This document shows positions 14,661-23,493 of a stretch of DNA of 64,000 nt, one piece after another. A program made the position numbers and the translations under genes. Under the pieces are notes generated by a model that had not been told where the DNA came from, ran no database searches, and was given only the letters and a program-made list of their open reading frames with translations. The stretch's first letter is position 1, and every line of letters begins with the position of its first letter. Source of the DNA: Hyphomicrobium sp. (GTDB lineage Bacteria; Pseudomonadota; Alphaproteobacteria; Rhizobiales; Hyphomicrobiaceae). The stretch is taken from NCBI RefSeq assembly GCF_003987855.1, contig NZ_RXIZ01000008.1:196853-260852 (forward strand), given 5' to 3'.

Positions 14661-14731
14661 GCGGGGATAAGTTTTTTTCCGACGCGCCCGTTCACCTTAG
14701 TCGCGCGGGGCGGCAGAAAAGTTATCCCCGC
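14661..14731. promoter_or_regulatory. Inverted pair of DnaA-box-like motifs before the gafY-like gene
   Basis: GCGGGGATAAGTTTTTT at 14661-14677 and the inverse AAAAGTTATCCCCGC at 14717-14731, facing each other over 39 bases. The first is identical to the motif at 5482-5498. They lie 29-99 bases before the start of the DnaA-domain gene, a good place for an autoregulatory operator. Confidence 0.5.
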
Positions 14732-14739
14732 TCCGGGCG

Positions 14740-14766
14740 CGTGGCTCACACTTCCCCGCTATGCAG
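14740..14766 (-). promoter_or_regulatory. Promoter-like element shared with the terminase operon
   Basis: Plus strand CGTGGCTCACACTTCCCC then GCTATGCAG; about 23 of 27 bases agree with 5336-5363. On the minus strand it lies upstream of both TTATCCCC motifs and 108 bases from the gafY-like start. It may be a promoter or an activator-binding site common to both operons. Confidence 0.4.
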
Positions 14767-14913
14767 AAACGCGTTCCGAAAAGAGACAGAGCAACGCTGA
14801 CGCACGCAGTGCACAGCGATGTTCGCAATTCAGAGTCCAGTTGCTGGCTCGACCTCGTCAGAATTTTACCGGTTTGGCCGAAAGATCTGAGCGATCGCTC
14901 GCCGGCCGGGCGA

Positions 14914-15141
14914 ATGCACCTAATCGCGATCATCGAGCGGGAAGTGCGCAAGGAGCGGCGCCTCGGTAACGCGGGCAGCCATTCGTACGACCTCGCCCGG
15001 CATGCGAAGCTCGCGCGCCTCCTGAAAGGGGAACGTCGCGACCTGGTGGCCCTTCATCGCAAGGAGCAATGCGCAGCAGCCTATCGAGATGCAACAAGAC
15101 GCGCGCGTTCGGTCCGGTTCACCGCACTTCAGAGTGAATAA
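14914..15141 (+). CDS. Hypothetical protein
   Basis: A 75-residue basic frame with MHLIAIIEREVRKERRLGNA and a helical, Arg/Lys-rich remainder ending in ALQSE. The frame is open back to ATG 14761, but that part overlaps the promoter-like element, so the later ATG is preferred. It reads like a small helical DNA-associated or structural protein, but no domain is recognised. The divergent position relative to the gafY-like gene may be chance. Confidence 0.35.
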   Translation: MHLIAIIEREVRKERRLGNAGSHSYDLARHAKLARLLKGERRDLVALHRKEQCAAAYRDATRRARSVRFTALQSE

Positions 15142-15156
15142 GAAAGTGGAGGGCTC

Positions 15157-15564
15157 TCAGCGCTCACGCCGGGTGCCAAGGCCCATCTTCTTGGCGAGCT
15201 GAGAGCGCGCGTTGGCGTAATTCGGAGCCACCATCGGATAGTCGGGCGGCAGGCCCCATTTCTCCCGATACTCTTCCGGCGACAAGTTGTAGTGGGTGCG
15301 CAGGTGCCGCTTCAGCGATTTGAACTTCTTGCCGTCTTCAAGGCAAATGATGAAGTCCGGCATGACGGATTTCTTGACGGCGATCTTGGGTTTGGACTCG
15401 TCGCGCTCGGGCTGGACCGTCCGCCCCGCCGCCCGGCTCAAAGCCGCATGCGTCTCGGCGATGAGGTTTGGAAGCTCGTTCGAAGCGATTGAATTGTTGC
15501 TGACGTAGGCGGCGACGATCGTTGCCGTGATGGTCACGAGCTCAGGCGGTCCCGAACTATCCAT
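15157..15564 (-). CDS. MucR/Ros-family zinc-finger transcription regulator
   Basis: A 135-residue regulator. The N-terminus (ELVTITATIVAAYVSNNSIA, SNELPNLIAETHAAL) is the oligomerising part, and the C-terminal half carries the Ros-type zinc finger C...H-x(3-4)-H in FIICLEDGKKFKSLKRHLRTHY followed by LSPEEYREKWGLPPDYPMVAP. MucR/Ros proteins bind AT-rich DNA with repeated T-A steps and control exopolysaccharide, motility and virulence genes. ATG 15564, with GGAAG nine bases upstream, gives the family's usual length; the frame is open to 15621. Confidence 0.88.
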   Translation of the reverse strand: MDSSGPPELVTITATIVAAYVSNNSIASNELPNLIAETHAALSRAAGRTVQPERDESKPKIAVKKSVMPDFIICLEDGKKFKSLKRHLRTHYNLSPEEYREKWGLPPDYPMVAPNYANARSQLAKKMGLGTRRER

Positions 15565-15903
15565 GCGCTTGTCTTCCGCTTCTTCCGCCGGCCGATAACC
15601 GGCCCCCGACCGTCCGTCCATATCGACATTCCGCCGCTGCGTCTCTTCCGAGAATGGCCGATAGTGATCTTTACGTTACGAGCGCAATTCGAGCGTTCAA
15701 CTCCGCTCCACTTGCGAAAGCTTTGACTACAGGACGCCAGCATTGTCAATCGGACCTCAAAAGTAGATTACGACATTGCTAATTCTTGAGGATAGCCCCA
15801 CTTCATTTGATCATTACTGCGACACTCCCGGCGTGTTGACGCATTTGCTTCGGCGGCCGAGAACCGTCTCGCCCCGTAACCAAGCTTGAAGGTAATCAGC
15901 CCG

Positions 15904-18075
15904 ATGACCGGCTCCATCTCAGCCACGACGAACGCCGCGCAGGCCGCTGAGGAGAGCGCATCTCCTTCGCCGCCGGTCGCCCGACGCGTGCCCGCGGTGT
16001 CCACGCATCATGGGGTAACGCTCAGCGACGACTATGCCTGGATCCGGGCGGACAACTGGCAGGAGGTGATGCGGAACCCTCAGGTGCTCGCCGAGGAGAT
16101 CCGCAGCCATCTCGAAGCGGAGAATGCCTATACGAACGCAACGCTCGCGGACACGGAGCCGCTGCGCGAGACACTTTTCAAGGAGATGAAGGCGCGTCTC
16201 AAGGAAGACGATCAACAGGTGCCGCAGCCGGATGGACCGTTCGAGTATTTCCCCCGGTTCGTCAAAGGTGGGCAGTACGCGCAACTTTGCCGGATCCCTC
16301 GCGGCGGCTCTGTCAGCGCCGCGGAAGTGCTGCTGGACGGCAACAAGGAAGCGGAAGGCAAGAGCTATTGGGATCTCGGCGCGACTTCGCACACCAACGA
16401 TCACAAGCTGCTGGCCTACGCGACCGACGACAAAGGGTCGGAGCTTTACACGGTTCGCATCCGCGACCTCGCGAGCGGGCAAAATCTCGCGGATGAGATT
16501 CCCGATACGCATGGCAGCCTCGAATGGTCGAGCGACGGCCGCACGCTTTTCTACATCAAGGTCGACGAGCACCAGCGTCCGCTGTTCGTCTATAGCCACG
16601 TGCTCGGCACGCCCGTGTCGGAAGACAAGCTGGTCTATGAGGAGAAGGATTCAGGTTTCTTCGTCGGACTTTCGGCGACGCAGTCGCAGAAGTTCATTCT
16701 CATCGACATCCACGATCACGATACGAGCGAAGTTCGCTTGATCGATGCGGATGCTCCAGATGCGGAGCCGAGGCTTGTCGCGCCGCGCCGTGTGCAGCAT
16801 CAGTACAGCGTCGAGCATCATGGCCAGCATCTGATCATCGCCACCAACTCCAACGGCGCGGAGGACTTTCGCGTGGTGATCGCGCCGGTCGCCTCTCCGG
16901 GAGAGGAGAACTGGCGTGAGATCGTCGCCCACAAGCCAGGGCGGCTTATTGTCGATGTCAGCGTGTTCGAGAACTTCGTGACGCGGCTCGAGCGCGAGGA
17001 GAGCTTGCCGCGCATCGTGATCACGCCGATCAAGCCCGGCGCAAGCGCGGAGGATTTCTTCGATCTTGGAGGCGAGCACAGCATTGCCTTCGAGGAAGAA
17101 GCGTACGCGCTTGGCATGAGTTCAGGCTACGAGTTCGATACGACGCGCATCCGCTTCACGTACTCATCGCTCACGACGCCCGCCGAAACCTACGACTACG
17201 ACATGGCCACGCGCGAGCGGACCCTCCGGAAGCGGCAAGAGATTCCGAGCGGGCACAATCCGGCGGACTATGTGACTCGCCGCCTTCTCGCGCCAGCCAA
17301 GGACGGCGCGCTCGTCCCCGTTACGCTGCTCTACAAGAAGACCACGCCACTCGATGGCTCGGCGCCGCTGTTTCTCTACGGATACGGCGCCTACGGCATC
17401 GCGATGCCGGCTTCGTTCTCGACGGCGCGGCTGTCGCTCGTCGATCGCGGTTTCATCTTTGCCATCGCGCATATTCGCGGCGGCAAGGACAAGGGCTATC
17501 GCTGGTACACCGACGGCAAGATGAAGAACAAGAAAAACACCTTCACTGACTTCATCGCGGCCGGCGAGCATCTGATCGCGCAAGGCTTCACGACGCGCGG
17601 GCGTGTCGTTGCGAACGGCGGCTCGGCGGGCGGCATGCTGATGGGCGCGATCGCCAACATGGCGCCAGATCTGTTTCTCGGCATCATCGCCGATGTGCCG
17701 TTCGTCGACGTCTTGAACACAATGCTCGACAAGGATCTGCCGCTGACCCCGCCGGAGTGGCCGGAATGGGGAAATCCGCTGACCAGCAAGGGTGACTTCG
17801 ACTACATCCGCAGTTACTCGCCCTACGACAATGTCGAAGCGAAGGATTATCCGCATATCCTCGCGCTTGCCGGCCTAACCGATCCGCGCGTGACCTATTG
17901 GGAGCCGGCAAAGTGGATCGCGAAAATGCGCGCGCTCAACACGAGCCGTAATCTGGTGCTGCTCAAGACCAACATGGGCGCAGGGCACGGTGGCGCATCG
18001 GGCCGCTTCGACGGCTTGAAGGACACCGCTTTCAACTTCGCCTTCGCTTTGAAGATTGCTGGGTTAGGAGGCTAG
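15904..18075 (+). CDS. ptrB: Oligopeptidase B (serine protease family S9A)
   Basis: A 723-residue prolyl-oligopeptidase-type enzyme that cuts short peptides after Arg and Lys. The N-terminal beta-propeller (about 80-430) begins after DDYAWIRADNWQEVM; the C-terminal alpha/beta hydrolase has the catalytic triad S574 in NGGSAGGM, D660 in GLTDPRVTYWEPAKW and H695 in MGAGHGGASGRF. The AGLTDPRVTYWEPAKW signature points to oligopeptidase B rather than prolyl oligopeptidase. No signal peptide is present, so it is probably cytoplasmic. ATG 15904 has GAAGGT upstream. The gene is isolated, with the MucR gene divergent to it. Confidence 0.93.
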   Translation: MTGSISATTNAAQAAEESASPSPPVARRVPAVSTHHGVTLSDDYAWIRADNWQEVMRNPQVLAEEIRSHLEAENAYTNATLADTEPLRETLFKEMKARLKEDDQQVPQPDGPFEYFPRFVKGGQYAQLCRIPRGGSVSAAEVLLDGNKEAEGKSYWDLGATSHTNDHKLLAYATDDKGSELYTVRIRDLASGQNLADEIPDTHGSLEWSSDGRTLFYIKVDEHQRPLFVYSHVLGTPVSEDKLVYEEKDSGFFVGLSATQSQKFILIDIHDHDTSEVRLIDADAPDAEPRLVAPRRVQHQYSVEHHGQHLIIATNSNGAEDFRVVIAPVASPGEENWREIVAHKPGRLIVDVSVFENFVTRLEREESLPRIVITPIKPGASAEDFFDLGGEHSIAFEEEAYALGMSSGYEFDTTRIRFTYSSLTTPAETYDYDMATRERTLRKRQEIPSGHNPADYVTRRLLAPAKDGALVPVTLLYKKTTPLDGSAPLFLYGYGAYGIAMPASFSTARLSLVDRGFIFAIAHIRGGKDKGYRWYTDGKMKNKKNTFTDFIAAGEHLIAQGFTTRGRVVANGGSAGGMLMGAIANMAPDLFLGIIADVPFVDVLNTMLDKDLPLTPPEWPEWGNPLTSKGDFDYIRSYSPYDNVEAKDYPHILALAGLTDPRVTYWEPAKWIAKMRALNTSRNLVLLKTNMGAGHGGASGRFDGLKDTAFNFAFALKIAGLGG

Positions 18076-18254
18076 AGGGCGCGCGAGCGCTCTCCGCTCC
18101 ATCTGAATTTTAAAGAGAATTTTTCATTTTCTGATGCTCGACAAAATTTCGGATGAGCGTATTCTCCGCGCGCTGATGTTTTCCTGCGACGTCGAAGTTG
18201 ACATTTATTCCACCTCCTCGCCGGGGCCTCCGGCGGCAGAACAGGAGATTTGGC

Positions 18255-18833
18255 ATGTCGCGTCTTTCGACCTTTTCCTTTGTCAATCAGAAGCCGATCT
18301 TAATGATTGCTGCGATCGCGGTTTCGGTCGCGGGGGGTATCGCACTGGCTGCATCTGACAAGTACAGCGTCAAGGTTCCGGGCGGTCTCGCGTTCTCAGA
18401 GTTCAAAGGATACGAGGATTGGCAGAGCGTCGCGGTCAGCCAGACCGAAAGCGCGATGGCGGTCATCCTCGCCAATCCGGTGATGATCGAAGCCTATCGC
18501 TCCGGCGTTCCGGAAAATGGCAAACATTTCCCGGACGGATCAAAGATCGCGAAGATCCATTGGAAGCCGACGCTGAGCAAGGAGTCGCCCTCGCCTGCGA
18601 CCGTGCCGGGCGAGCTTCTCAACGTCGATTTCATCGAGAAGGACAGCAAGCGCTTCGCCGACAGCGGCGGCTGGGGCTATGCCGCATTCATCTACGATCA
18701 GGCGACAGATTCATTCACACCGGCGACGACGTCGGATTCACCACCGCAAGAGAACGACGCCAAGTGCGGGTTCGCCTGCCACACGATCGTGCAGGCGAAG
18801 GATTATATCTTCACCGCGTATCCCCGGAGGTGA
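18255..18833 (+). CDS. Cytochrome P460 family protein
   Basis: A 192-residue exported haem protein. A signal sequence (about 10-34) is followed by a P460 domain with FSEFKGYEDWQSVAVSQTES, a central SKIAKIHWKPT and the C-terminal haem attachment KCGFACHTIVQAKDYIFT. The spacing is C-x3-C-H rather than C-x2-C-H, as I recall for many members of this family. P460 cytochromes of ammonia oxidisers oxidise hydroxylamine with a Lys-haem cross-link; the lysine in IHWK is a candidate, but the activity of this protein is unknown. ATG 18255 has AGGAGA upstream. The 3' end overlaps the convergent PP-loop gene by 23 bases. Confidence 0.85.
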   Translation: MSRLSTFSFVNQKPILMIAAIAVSVAGGIALAASDKYSVKVPGGLAFSEFKGYEDWQSVAVSQTESAMAVILANPVMIEAYRSGVPENGKHFPDGSKIAKIHWKPTLSKESPSPATVPGELLNVDFIEKDSKRFADSGGWGYAAFIYDQATDSFTPATTSDSPPQENDAKCGFACHTIVQAKDYIFTAYPRR

Positions 18834-20067
18834 CGGGCGTGATGGGGCTCAAGGCATTCGTTCGGGGGACTTGGGCAGGCTTGCGTCGCAAGGACCGTGT
18901 GCGCGTACGCAAGCTTTTCACGGCAAGGCGGAGCCGGCTCATCAGCATCGCTGCGCGCCCGGCCCATACCAGATCCAGCCGTCCGTTCTTTGCCGCAATC
19001 GCTATCGTCTGACGCCCGCATAGCCGCTCGTGTGGCGTCAGCCAACGGCACGTCAAAAAGTGATAGGACGAGCGCACTGGCGGAAACGTCTTGAATTTGG
19101 ACAACGCGCCGAGTGCGTCCAGCATCATCATCGTGCGGCGACACTTCGGGCACTGACCGCAATTGTGAAGCGCGTCGGGCTTGGCGTAGCAGATGCGCAT
19201 CATGGCCCGAAGCGGTTCCCAGTCCTTAAGGAGGCTTAGCTTGTCGACCCGCGAATAAAACGCTCCGTCGTGGATTATTTGCGTCTGCTCCGTCGACAGG
19301 AGCGCGTCGATCATAGGGTTGGAGCCCCAGGGCTTGAGGGTCGTGTACGTCATCGACGACGGGACGATGAACCGGCTGACCCCGGCACCCAAGGCAAGGC
19401 CGACGGCGCACAGTGCAATGCCGTGACCTAGATCCCAGTCCGGCACGAAGGCGCGAACGTTGCTTTTCACCCTGACGAGTTCGATGCCGCGATCACGGAA
19501 CATCGCCTCGTAGTTCGCCGCGGCGCACTCGAAGATGTCTTCGTCCTTGAGCGGGATATCGAGTCCGTGAACGAAGACGGCATACTTGGTTTGAAATCCG
19601 GGCGGAAGATCGCGATCGGGAAATTGGCTGAAGAAGGAGTCCACGCCTCCGGAGAATGCCGCGGCAACGTGCGCCGGCGTCGCCGCTTTAGCTACGAGCC
19701 CTTTAGAAACAAGCCGGATAGGCTTGAATTTCTGCGGAGCCCACGTGGTGAATATTTTCCAATACTCCTGCAGGCCGACACTCAGGCGCTCGGAGAATGG
19801 CTCATCAACGCAAATTTCCTCGTCGAGGGTTGAAGCAAGCAAGCTCAGCGCAACCGCAAATGGCTCAATCGCGCGCGAACACAAATGCTCGTACCGCTGC
19901 GGGAAAGTGAACCAAAGTTCATCGGGGAAACTTCCTGCTGATCGGTCGATACTCACCTTCGCCCGGAGCGTAATGAAGCCGCGCTCGGTTGCCAGCTCCG
20001 GGGAGTGAATTCGCATATGCGCAATCTCGACAGCATCGGCCCGACACTGCGTCTCGATGGGCCGCAC
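18811..20067 (-). CDS. Orphan PP-loop ATPase, QueC-like
   Basis: A 418-residue protein with a PP-loop nucleotide-binding motif AAFSGGVDSFFS (near residue 140), a following FVHGLDIPL strand, and a zinc-type Cys cluster HNCGQCPKCRRTMMMLDALG (near 315). This arrangement is that of 7-cyano-7-deazaguanine synthase (QueC) relatives, which activate a carboxylate or tRNA base with ATP. The first 130 residues (FITLRAKVSIDRSAGSFPDE, LWFTFPQRYEHLCSRAI) are not part of QueC and may bind a partner or substrate. No queuosine genes are adjacent. QueC-like proteins also occur in polysaccharide loci and in phage-defence systems; neither context is visible here. Confidence 0.7.
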   Translation of the reverse strand: MRPIETQCRADAVEIAHMRIHSPELATERGFITLRAKVSIDRSAGSFPDELWFTFPQRYEHLCSRAIEPFAVALSLLASTLDEEICVDEPFSERLSVGLQEYWKIFTTWAPQKFKPIRLVSKGLVAKAATPAHVAAAFSGGVDSFFSQFPDRDLPPGFQTKYAVFVHGLDIPLKDEDIFECAAANYEAMFRDRGIELVRVKSNVRAFVPDWDLGHGIALCAVGLALGAGVSRFIVPSSMTYTTLKPWGSNPMIDALLSTEQTQIIHDGAFYSRVDKLSLLKDWEPLRAMMRICYAKPDALHNCGQCPKCRRTMMMLDALGALSKFKTFPPVRSSYHFLTCRWLTPHERLCGRQTIAIAAKNGRLDLVWAGRAAMLMSRLRLAVKSLRTRTRSLRRKPAQVPRTNALSPITPVTSGDTR

Positions 20068-20202
20068 AGGATTTCAATTATTCCAGTTCTTTCAAATCGC
20101 AATTTGGCCTGAACGCAATGCAGCTCAATCCCGGAATATGGAATTGAGCCAAACAGACAGTGCATAACTGGATTTGCGCATATCAATGGCCCCCAAAAAC
20201 AA

Positions 20203-20226
20203 AAAGGCCCGCCGAAGCGGGCCTTT
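20203..20226. terminator. Rho-independent terminator (bidirectional)
   Basis: Perfect stem AAAGGCCCGC / GCGGGCCTTT with loop CGAA, flanked by an A-run on the left and TTTCG on the right. It lies 18 bases after the stop of the 20245-21582 gene in its direction of transcription. Confidence 0.85.
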
Positions 20227-20244
20227 CGTTTCTAGGAGGCAGCG

Positions 20245-21582
20245 CTAGGCTGCGACCGTGCCGAAGGTAGGCGATTTCGTAGCCTCCTCGAGTGCCATGT
20301 CGGATTTGAGTGCGATACCGATATACCGGACTCGGCCGGCGACCTTCTCCTTCTTCACACCAAGTTCTGCAAATTCACGTGCAAAGCTCGGAAGTGCTGC
20401 AGGCTCCTTGTTCTTGGCTTCACACCAAGAGCAGTAGTCTTCATAGAGTTCAGTAGCCGTTACGCTTGATCCGTCGCGGACCTCGATGTTCTCCTTGTAG
20501 AAACGTTCGGTGTTATTCTCGGGGACGAGACGCGCAACCGGCGCCACGACCTTGCTTTCAGCGACCTTGGTCTCAACCTGATGCACTTCCTGTGCGGGCT
20601 GAGCTTCGATCGCCCGCGCCGGGACAACGGGTGCTTCGAGAGCGATCTCGAGCGAACGATTGTCGTTGGCGCCAGAACGCGGCTTCTTCGTCTGAACGGC
20701 GACCGGTGTGAGCACCGGTACCGCCACCGCTGCCGCAGCGGTGCTTACTTCCGTCAGCGCCTTGCTCGGCGAGACGGGGACAGGTTGGCGATCATAGAGA
20801 CGCCACTGACTGAATGCGACGTACATGCCGAATCCAGACCCGATCTCGAGCAGCAGCGCGACGAATAACGTCAACGCCATCTGCACGTTCTCGATCTTCA
20901 CGTTCGGGAAGAACGCGTTCACAAGCTCGGTCAGAACCTTCGCTTGCGGGTCGGCTTCGGACATCGCAGGCGTACCTGCTTTCGCATCGATCTTCGACTT
21001 GATCTCGGAGATGCGCGCGTCGGCCTCCTTGCCAGAGCTTGCGGATGCGAGCTCGGCGTCAAGAGCGGTCAACTGCTGGCAGAAGTTACGCTCGGATTTC
21101 GAGCTCACTTCCTTACAGCCGTTCGACCACTGCCAGGCCTTCTGCATCTTCATGCCGTCGATCTCGCTCTTCACCGTCTCATAGGGACGATGCTGAGGGA
21201 TCCATCCGGCTTGCTCTTCCGCGCGCTTCAGCTCGCCTCTCAGATCCTGATAGGCTTGCGCTTCCTGTGCGCGATGCCCGGTCGTATCGAAGCGATTTAA
21301 CGCTGCGTGACCGAGCGCGGAGGTCATGGAGTAGGCCGTAACGACCGTCCAGACCAATGCGGATGCCGCCGCTTGTGACCACATTCGATTTCGAACTGCG
21401 GCGAAAAAGAAAAACGGTACAAGAGCCTTCATGCAGTCGGCGGCAGCGGATGCTGCACCGTAGATTTGGCCGTCGAGCTCGGTTCGTCCGAGACTGAAGC
21501 CAAAACGCCAGTTCATAGCAGCGGAAACGGCGAGTAATACGCCTGCTGCCAGAACCCCCAACACGCCTAAAACGTGTCTCAT
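20245..21582 (-). CDS. Membrane protein with coiled coil and primase-type winged helix
   Basis: A 445-residue protein of unusual build. Residues 1-110 contain three or four membrane helices (VLGVLGVLAAGVLLAVSAAM, ALVPFFFFAAV, ASALVWTVVTAYSMTS). Residues 110-210 are a charged coiled coil with Cys residues, and a further membrane helix (LTLFVALLLEIGSGFGMYVAF) follows near 240. After an Ala/Pro/Val-rich linker, the C-terminal 90 residues (VTATELYEDYCSWCEAKNKE, LPSFAREFAELGVKKEK, RYIGIAL) resemble the winged-helix end of phage D5/P4-type primase-helicases. No function is known to me. It could tether DNA to the membrane. The gene ends at a strong terminator. Confidence 0.7.
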   Translation of the reverse strand: MRHVLGVLGVLAAGVLLAVSAAMNWRFGFSLGRTELDGQIYGAASAAADCMKALVPFFFFAAVRNRMWSQAAASALVWTVVTAYSMTSALGHAALNRFDTTGHRAQEAQAYQDLRGELKRAEEQAGWIPQHRPYETVKSEIDGMKMQKAWQWSNGCKEVSSKSERNFCQQLTALDAELASASSGKEADARISEIKSKIDAKAGTPAMSEADPQAKVLTELVNAFFPNVKIENVQMALTLFVALLLEIGSGFGMYVAFSQWRLYDRQPVPVSPSKALTEVSTAAAAVAVPVLTPVAVQTKKPRSGANDNRSLEIALEAPVVPARAIEAQPAQEVHQVETKVAESKVVAPVARLVPENNTERFYKENIEVRDGSSVTATELYEDYCSWCEAKNKEPAALPSFAREFAELGVKKEKVAGRVRYIGIALKSDMALEEATKSPTFGTVAA

Positions 21583-22317
21583 CGTGTGCCCTCTCCTGTG
21601 AGGACCGATCGGCTACGCGAAAACGAAGACCGGCCATTTCGTTGTGGCCCTAGCGACCGAGGGAGCCGCCGGCCAAACTCCGGAACGCGAAACGGGCATG
21701 ATTGCGAATGGTGTCGCGATCGATCGGCTGTGAGCTCCGATGACATCCCCATGACATCGGCAGGCGAACGAGGCAGAAACCGCACAATCAAGCAGACCAG
21801 AGCTGCCACACTTGCTTCCGACCGGAAGTTGCCGCCACGATTTCGCCGCAAGAAATCAGGGTGGAAAACTTTGCTTCAGGGCCGGGGCGCGCGTGGAAAA
21901 CTGACTCGAATTAAACTCCCCTCTCCTCCAGCCGTAGCTGAGTCGTGTGGGGATGTTAATCCGAAAGGACAGCGGAATCAGAATTCTAGTAAGCCGTGCT
22001 CAAGGTGACGCGGGCGTCATATGACAGTGTCCACAGAACCGGTGTGGCGGTTGAAAACTTCCGGTTATCAAGAGGTTTTGCACCGAGCCTGCCAGCTTCG
22101 CGCAAGGGTCTGATTGTGGCAATCATGTGCTCCGCCTGCAGTTTAGGCGTTGCAAAGACACGACACCTTGCCGGCCCCGCTCTGCCGAGCATCATGCATT
22201 TGCCATTTACCAAGAGCCTCGACTTAGGGCATTCTCTCTCATGTTGGTCCGGCCTATTTCGCCGCCACTCTTGATGAGTGATGAGAGCGCCAACGGGACG
22301 TTGGTGGAGTTTGGGTC
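21583..22317. other. 735-bp region without a confident gene
   Basis: Short open frames on both strands lack recognisable domains and ribosome binding sites. The stretch 21860-21990 is AT-richer and precedes the 20245-21582 gene start by several hundred bases. The area holds the divergent promoters of that gene and of the 22318 gene. No RNA gene or repeat was recognised. Confidence 0.6.
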
Positions 22318-23493
22318 ATGCCGCGTTCGGGCATATTGCTGCTTCTGTCAGCCGGGATCGCGCTTTCGGCGTACGAGCATCTGCCGCCCTCAGCCGACGC
22401 GCCTCGCGGCCTTGCGGAAATCACACGGATCTCGGTCGCTCCCGACGGCACATATCGCAGCGATGAGGTCATTCGCTCTTTTGCGCCGGCAAAGCCGTCT
22501 GCGCATCGCGAGACGTCGGAAAGCCGGTCCGAGCGCCCCGCGCAAGCCGCACCTCTCGTTCGGCCCGGCACGTGGACCACGGTAGTCACCCCTGGGCAGG
22601 CGATCGTGTCGCCGATCAAGTCCTCGCGTCCTGCCGATGACGCGACCCGTGTACAGCTCGCCCGCGACCTGCAGCAGGAACTTCAACGCGCCGGTTGCTA
22701 CCAAGGCGAGATCACGGGTAGCTGGACCCCAGGCACACGCCGCGCGATGGCCGCGTTCATGGATCGCGCAAATGCCGTGCTTCCCTACGATCAGCCAGAC
22801 TACGTTCTTCTTGCACTCGTCCAAGGTCATCGGGAGATCGCCTGTGCCATGGATTGCCCTTCGGGGCAGATCCTTGAAGACGGCGGTCGCTGTGTTCCAC
22901 GGGCGGTTGTCGCGCAGGCAGCCAAGAAATCGAAGCGGCTCGAAGAACGCCGGGTTGCGCAGCACCGCCTCGCCGAGGATCGCGGGCGCGTTGCGACTTC
23001 GGAGCCCGAAGTCCTGCCATGGCAGAAGCGTGAGCCAGCCGTCGCTCAGGCGGATGATGTCGCGATGGCTTCCCGGCCTGAGCCGTTACCCGGACGCATG
23101 TCGATCGGTGGTCCAGTCGACGTGACTCCGCCGCGCCCCTCTCTATCGAGTGCCGTTCCGCTTGGAGTTGTCTCAACCTCCGAAGGCGCTGAGGTTCCAA
23201 CTCCCGGCGGCAGCGCGGATACGGGTGCTTCGAACAAGGTGGCAGCGCTCCAAGGGTATGACGCCGATACAGATGATCTGTCGGACAGCGCGACGGTTAC
23301 AGGCGCCGATGGGGCGGCTCCCGCAGTCGAGGGTTTTACGGAAGTGCACAAGCCGAGAAAGGCACGGCGCTCCGATCGGGACGCGCGGCCGCGGCGTGAA
23401 TACTATGCGTCGGCGGGCAAGCGGCGCCATGGCGATCCTCGACCGGGAACGGCGCGATTCAATCTCATGCAGTCGCTCGGCGGCATTTATTGA
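22318..23493 (+). CDS. Secreted peptidoglycan-binding-like protein with disordered tail
   Basis: A 391-residue protein with an N-terminal hydrophobic export signal (MPRSGILLLLSAGIALSAYE). Residues about 108-165 form a peptidoglycan-binding-like domain (QLARDLQQELQRAGCYQGEI, then GTRRAMAAFMDRANA), followed by a Cys-containing loop CAMDCPSGQILEDGGRC that could hold a disulfide. The remaining 200 residues are low-complexity, rich in Pro, Ser and charged residues, and end in ARFNLMQSLGGIY. Such proteins are frequent in rhizobia. A cell-wall-associated role is inferred. The gene end overlaps convergent cutA by seven bases. Confidence 0.7.
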   Translation: MPRSGILLLLSAGIALSAYEHLPPSADAPRGLAEITRISVAPDGTYRSDEVIRSFAPAKPSAHRETSESRSERPAQAAPLVRPGTWTTVVTPGQAIVSPIKSSRPADDATRVQLARDLQQELQRAGCYQGEITGSWTPGTRRAMAAFMDRANAVLPYDQPDYVLLALVQGHREIACAMDCPSGQILEDGGRCVPRAVVAQAAKKSKRLEERRVAQHRLAEDRGRVATSEPEVLPWQKREPAVAQADDVAMASRPEPLPGRMSIGGPVDVTPPRPSLSSAVPLGVVSTSEGAEVPTPGGSADTGASNKVAALQGYDADTDDLSDSATVTGADGAAPAVEGFTEVHKPRKARRSDRDARPRREYYASAGKRRHGDPRPGTARFNLMQSLGGIY

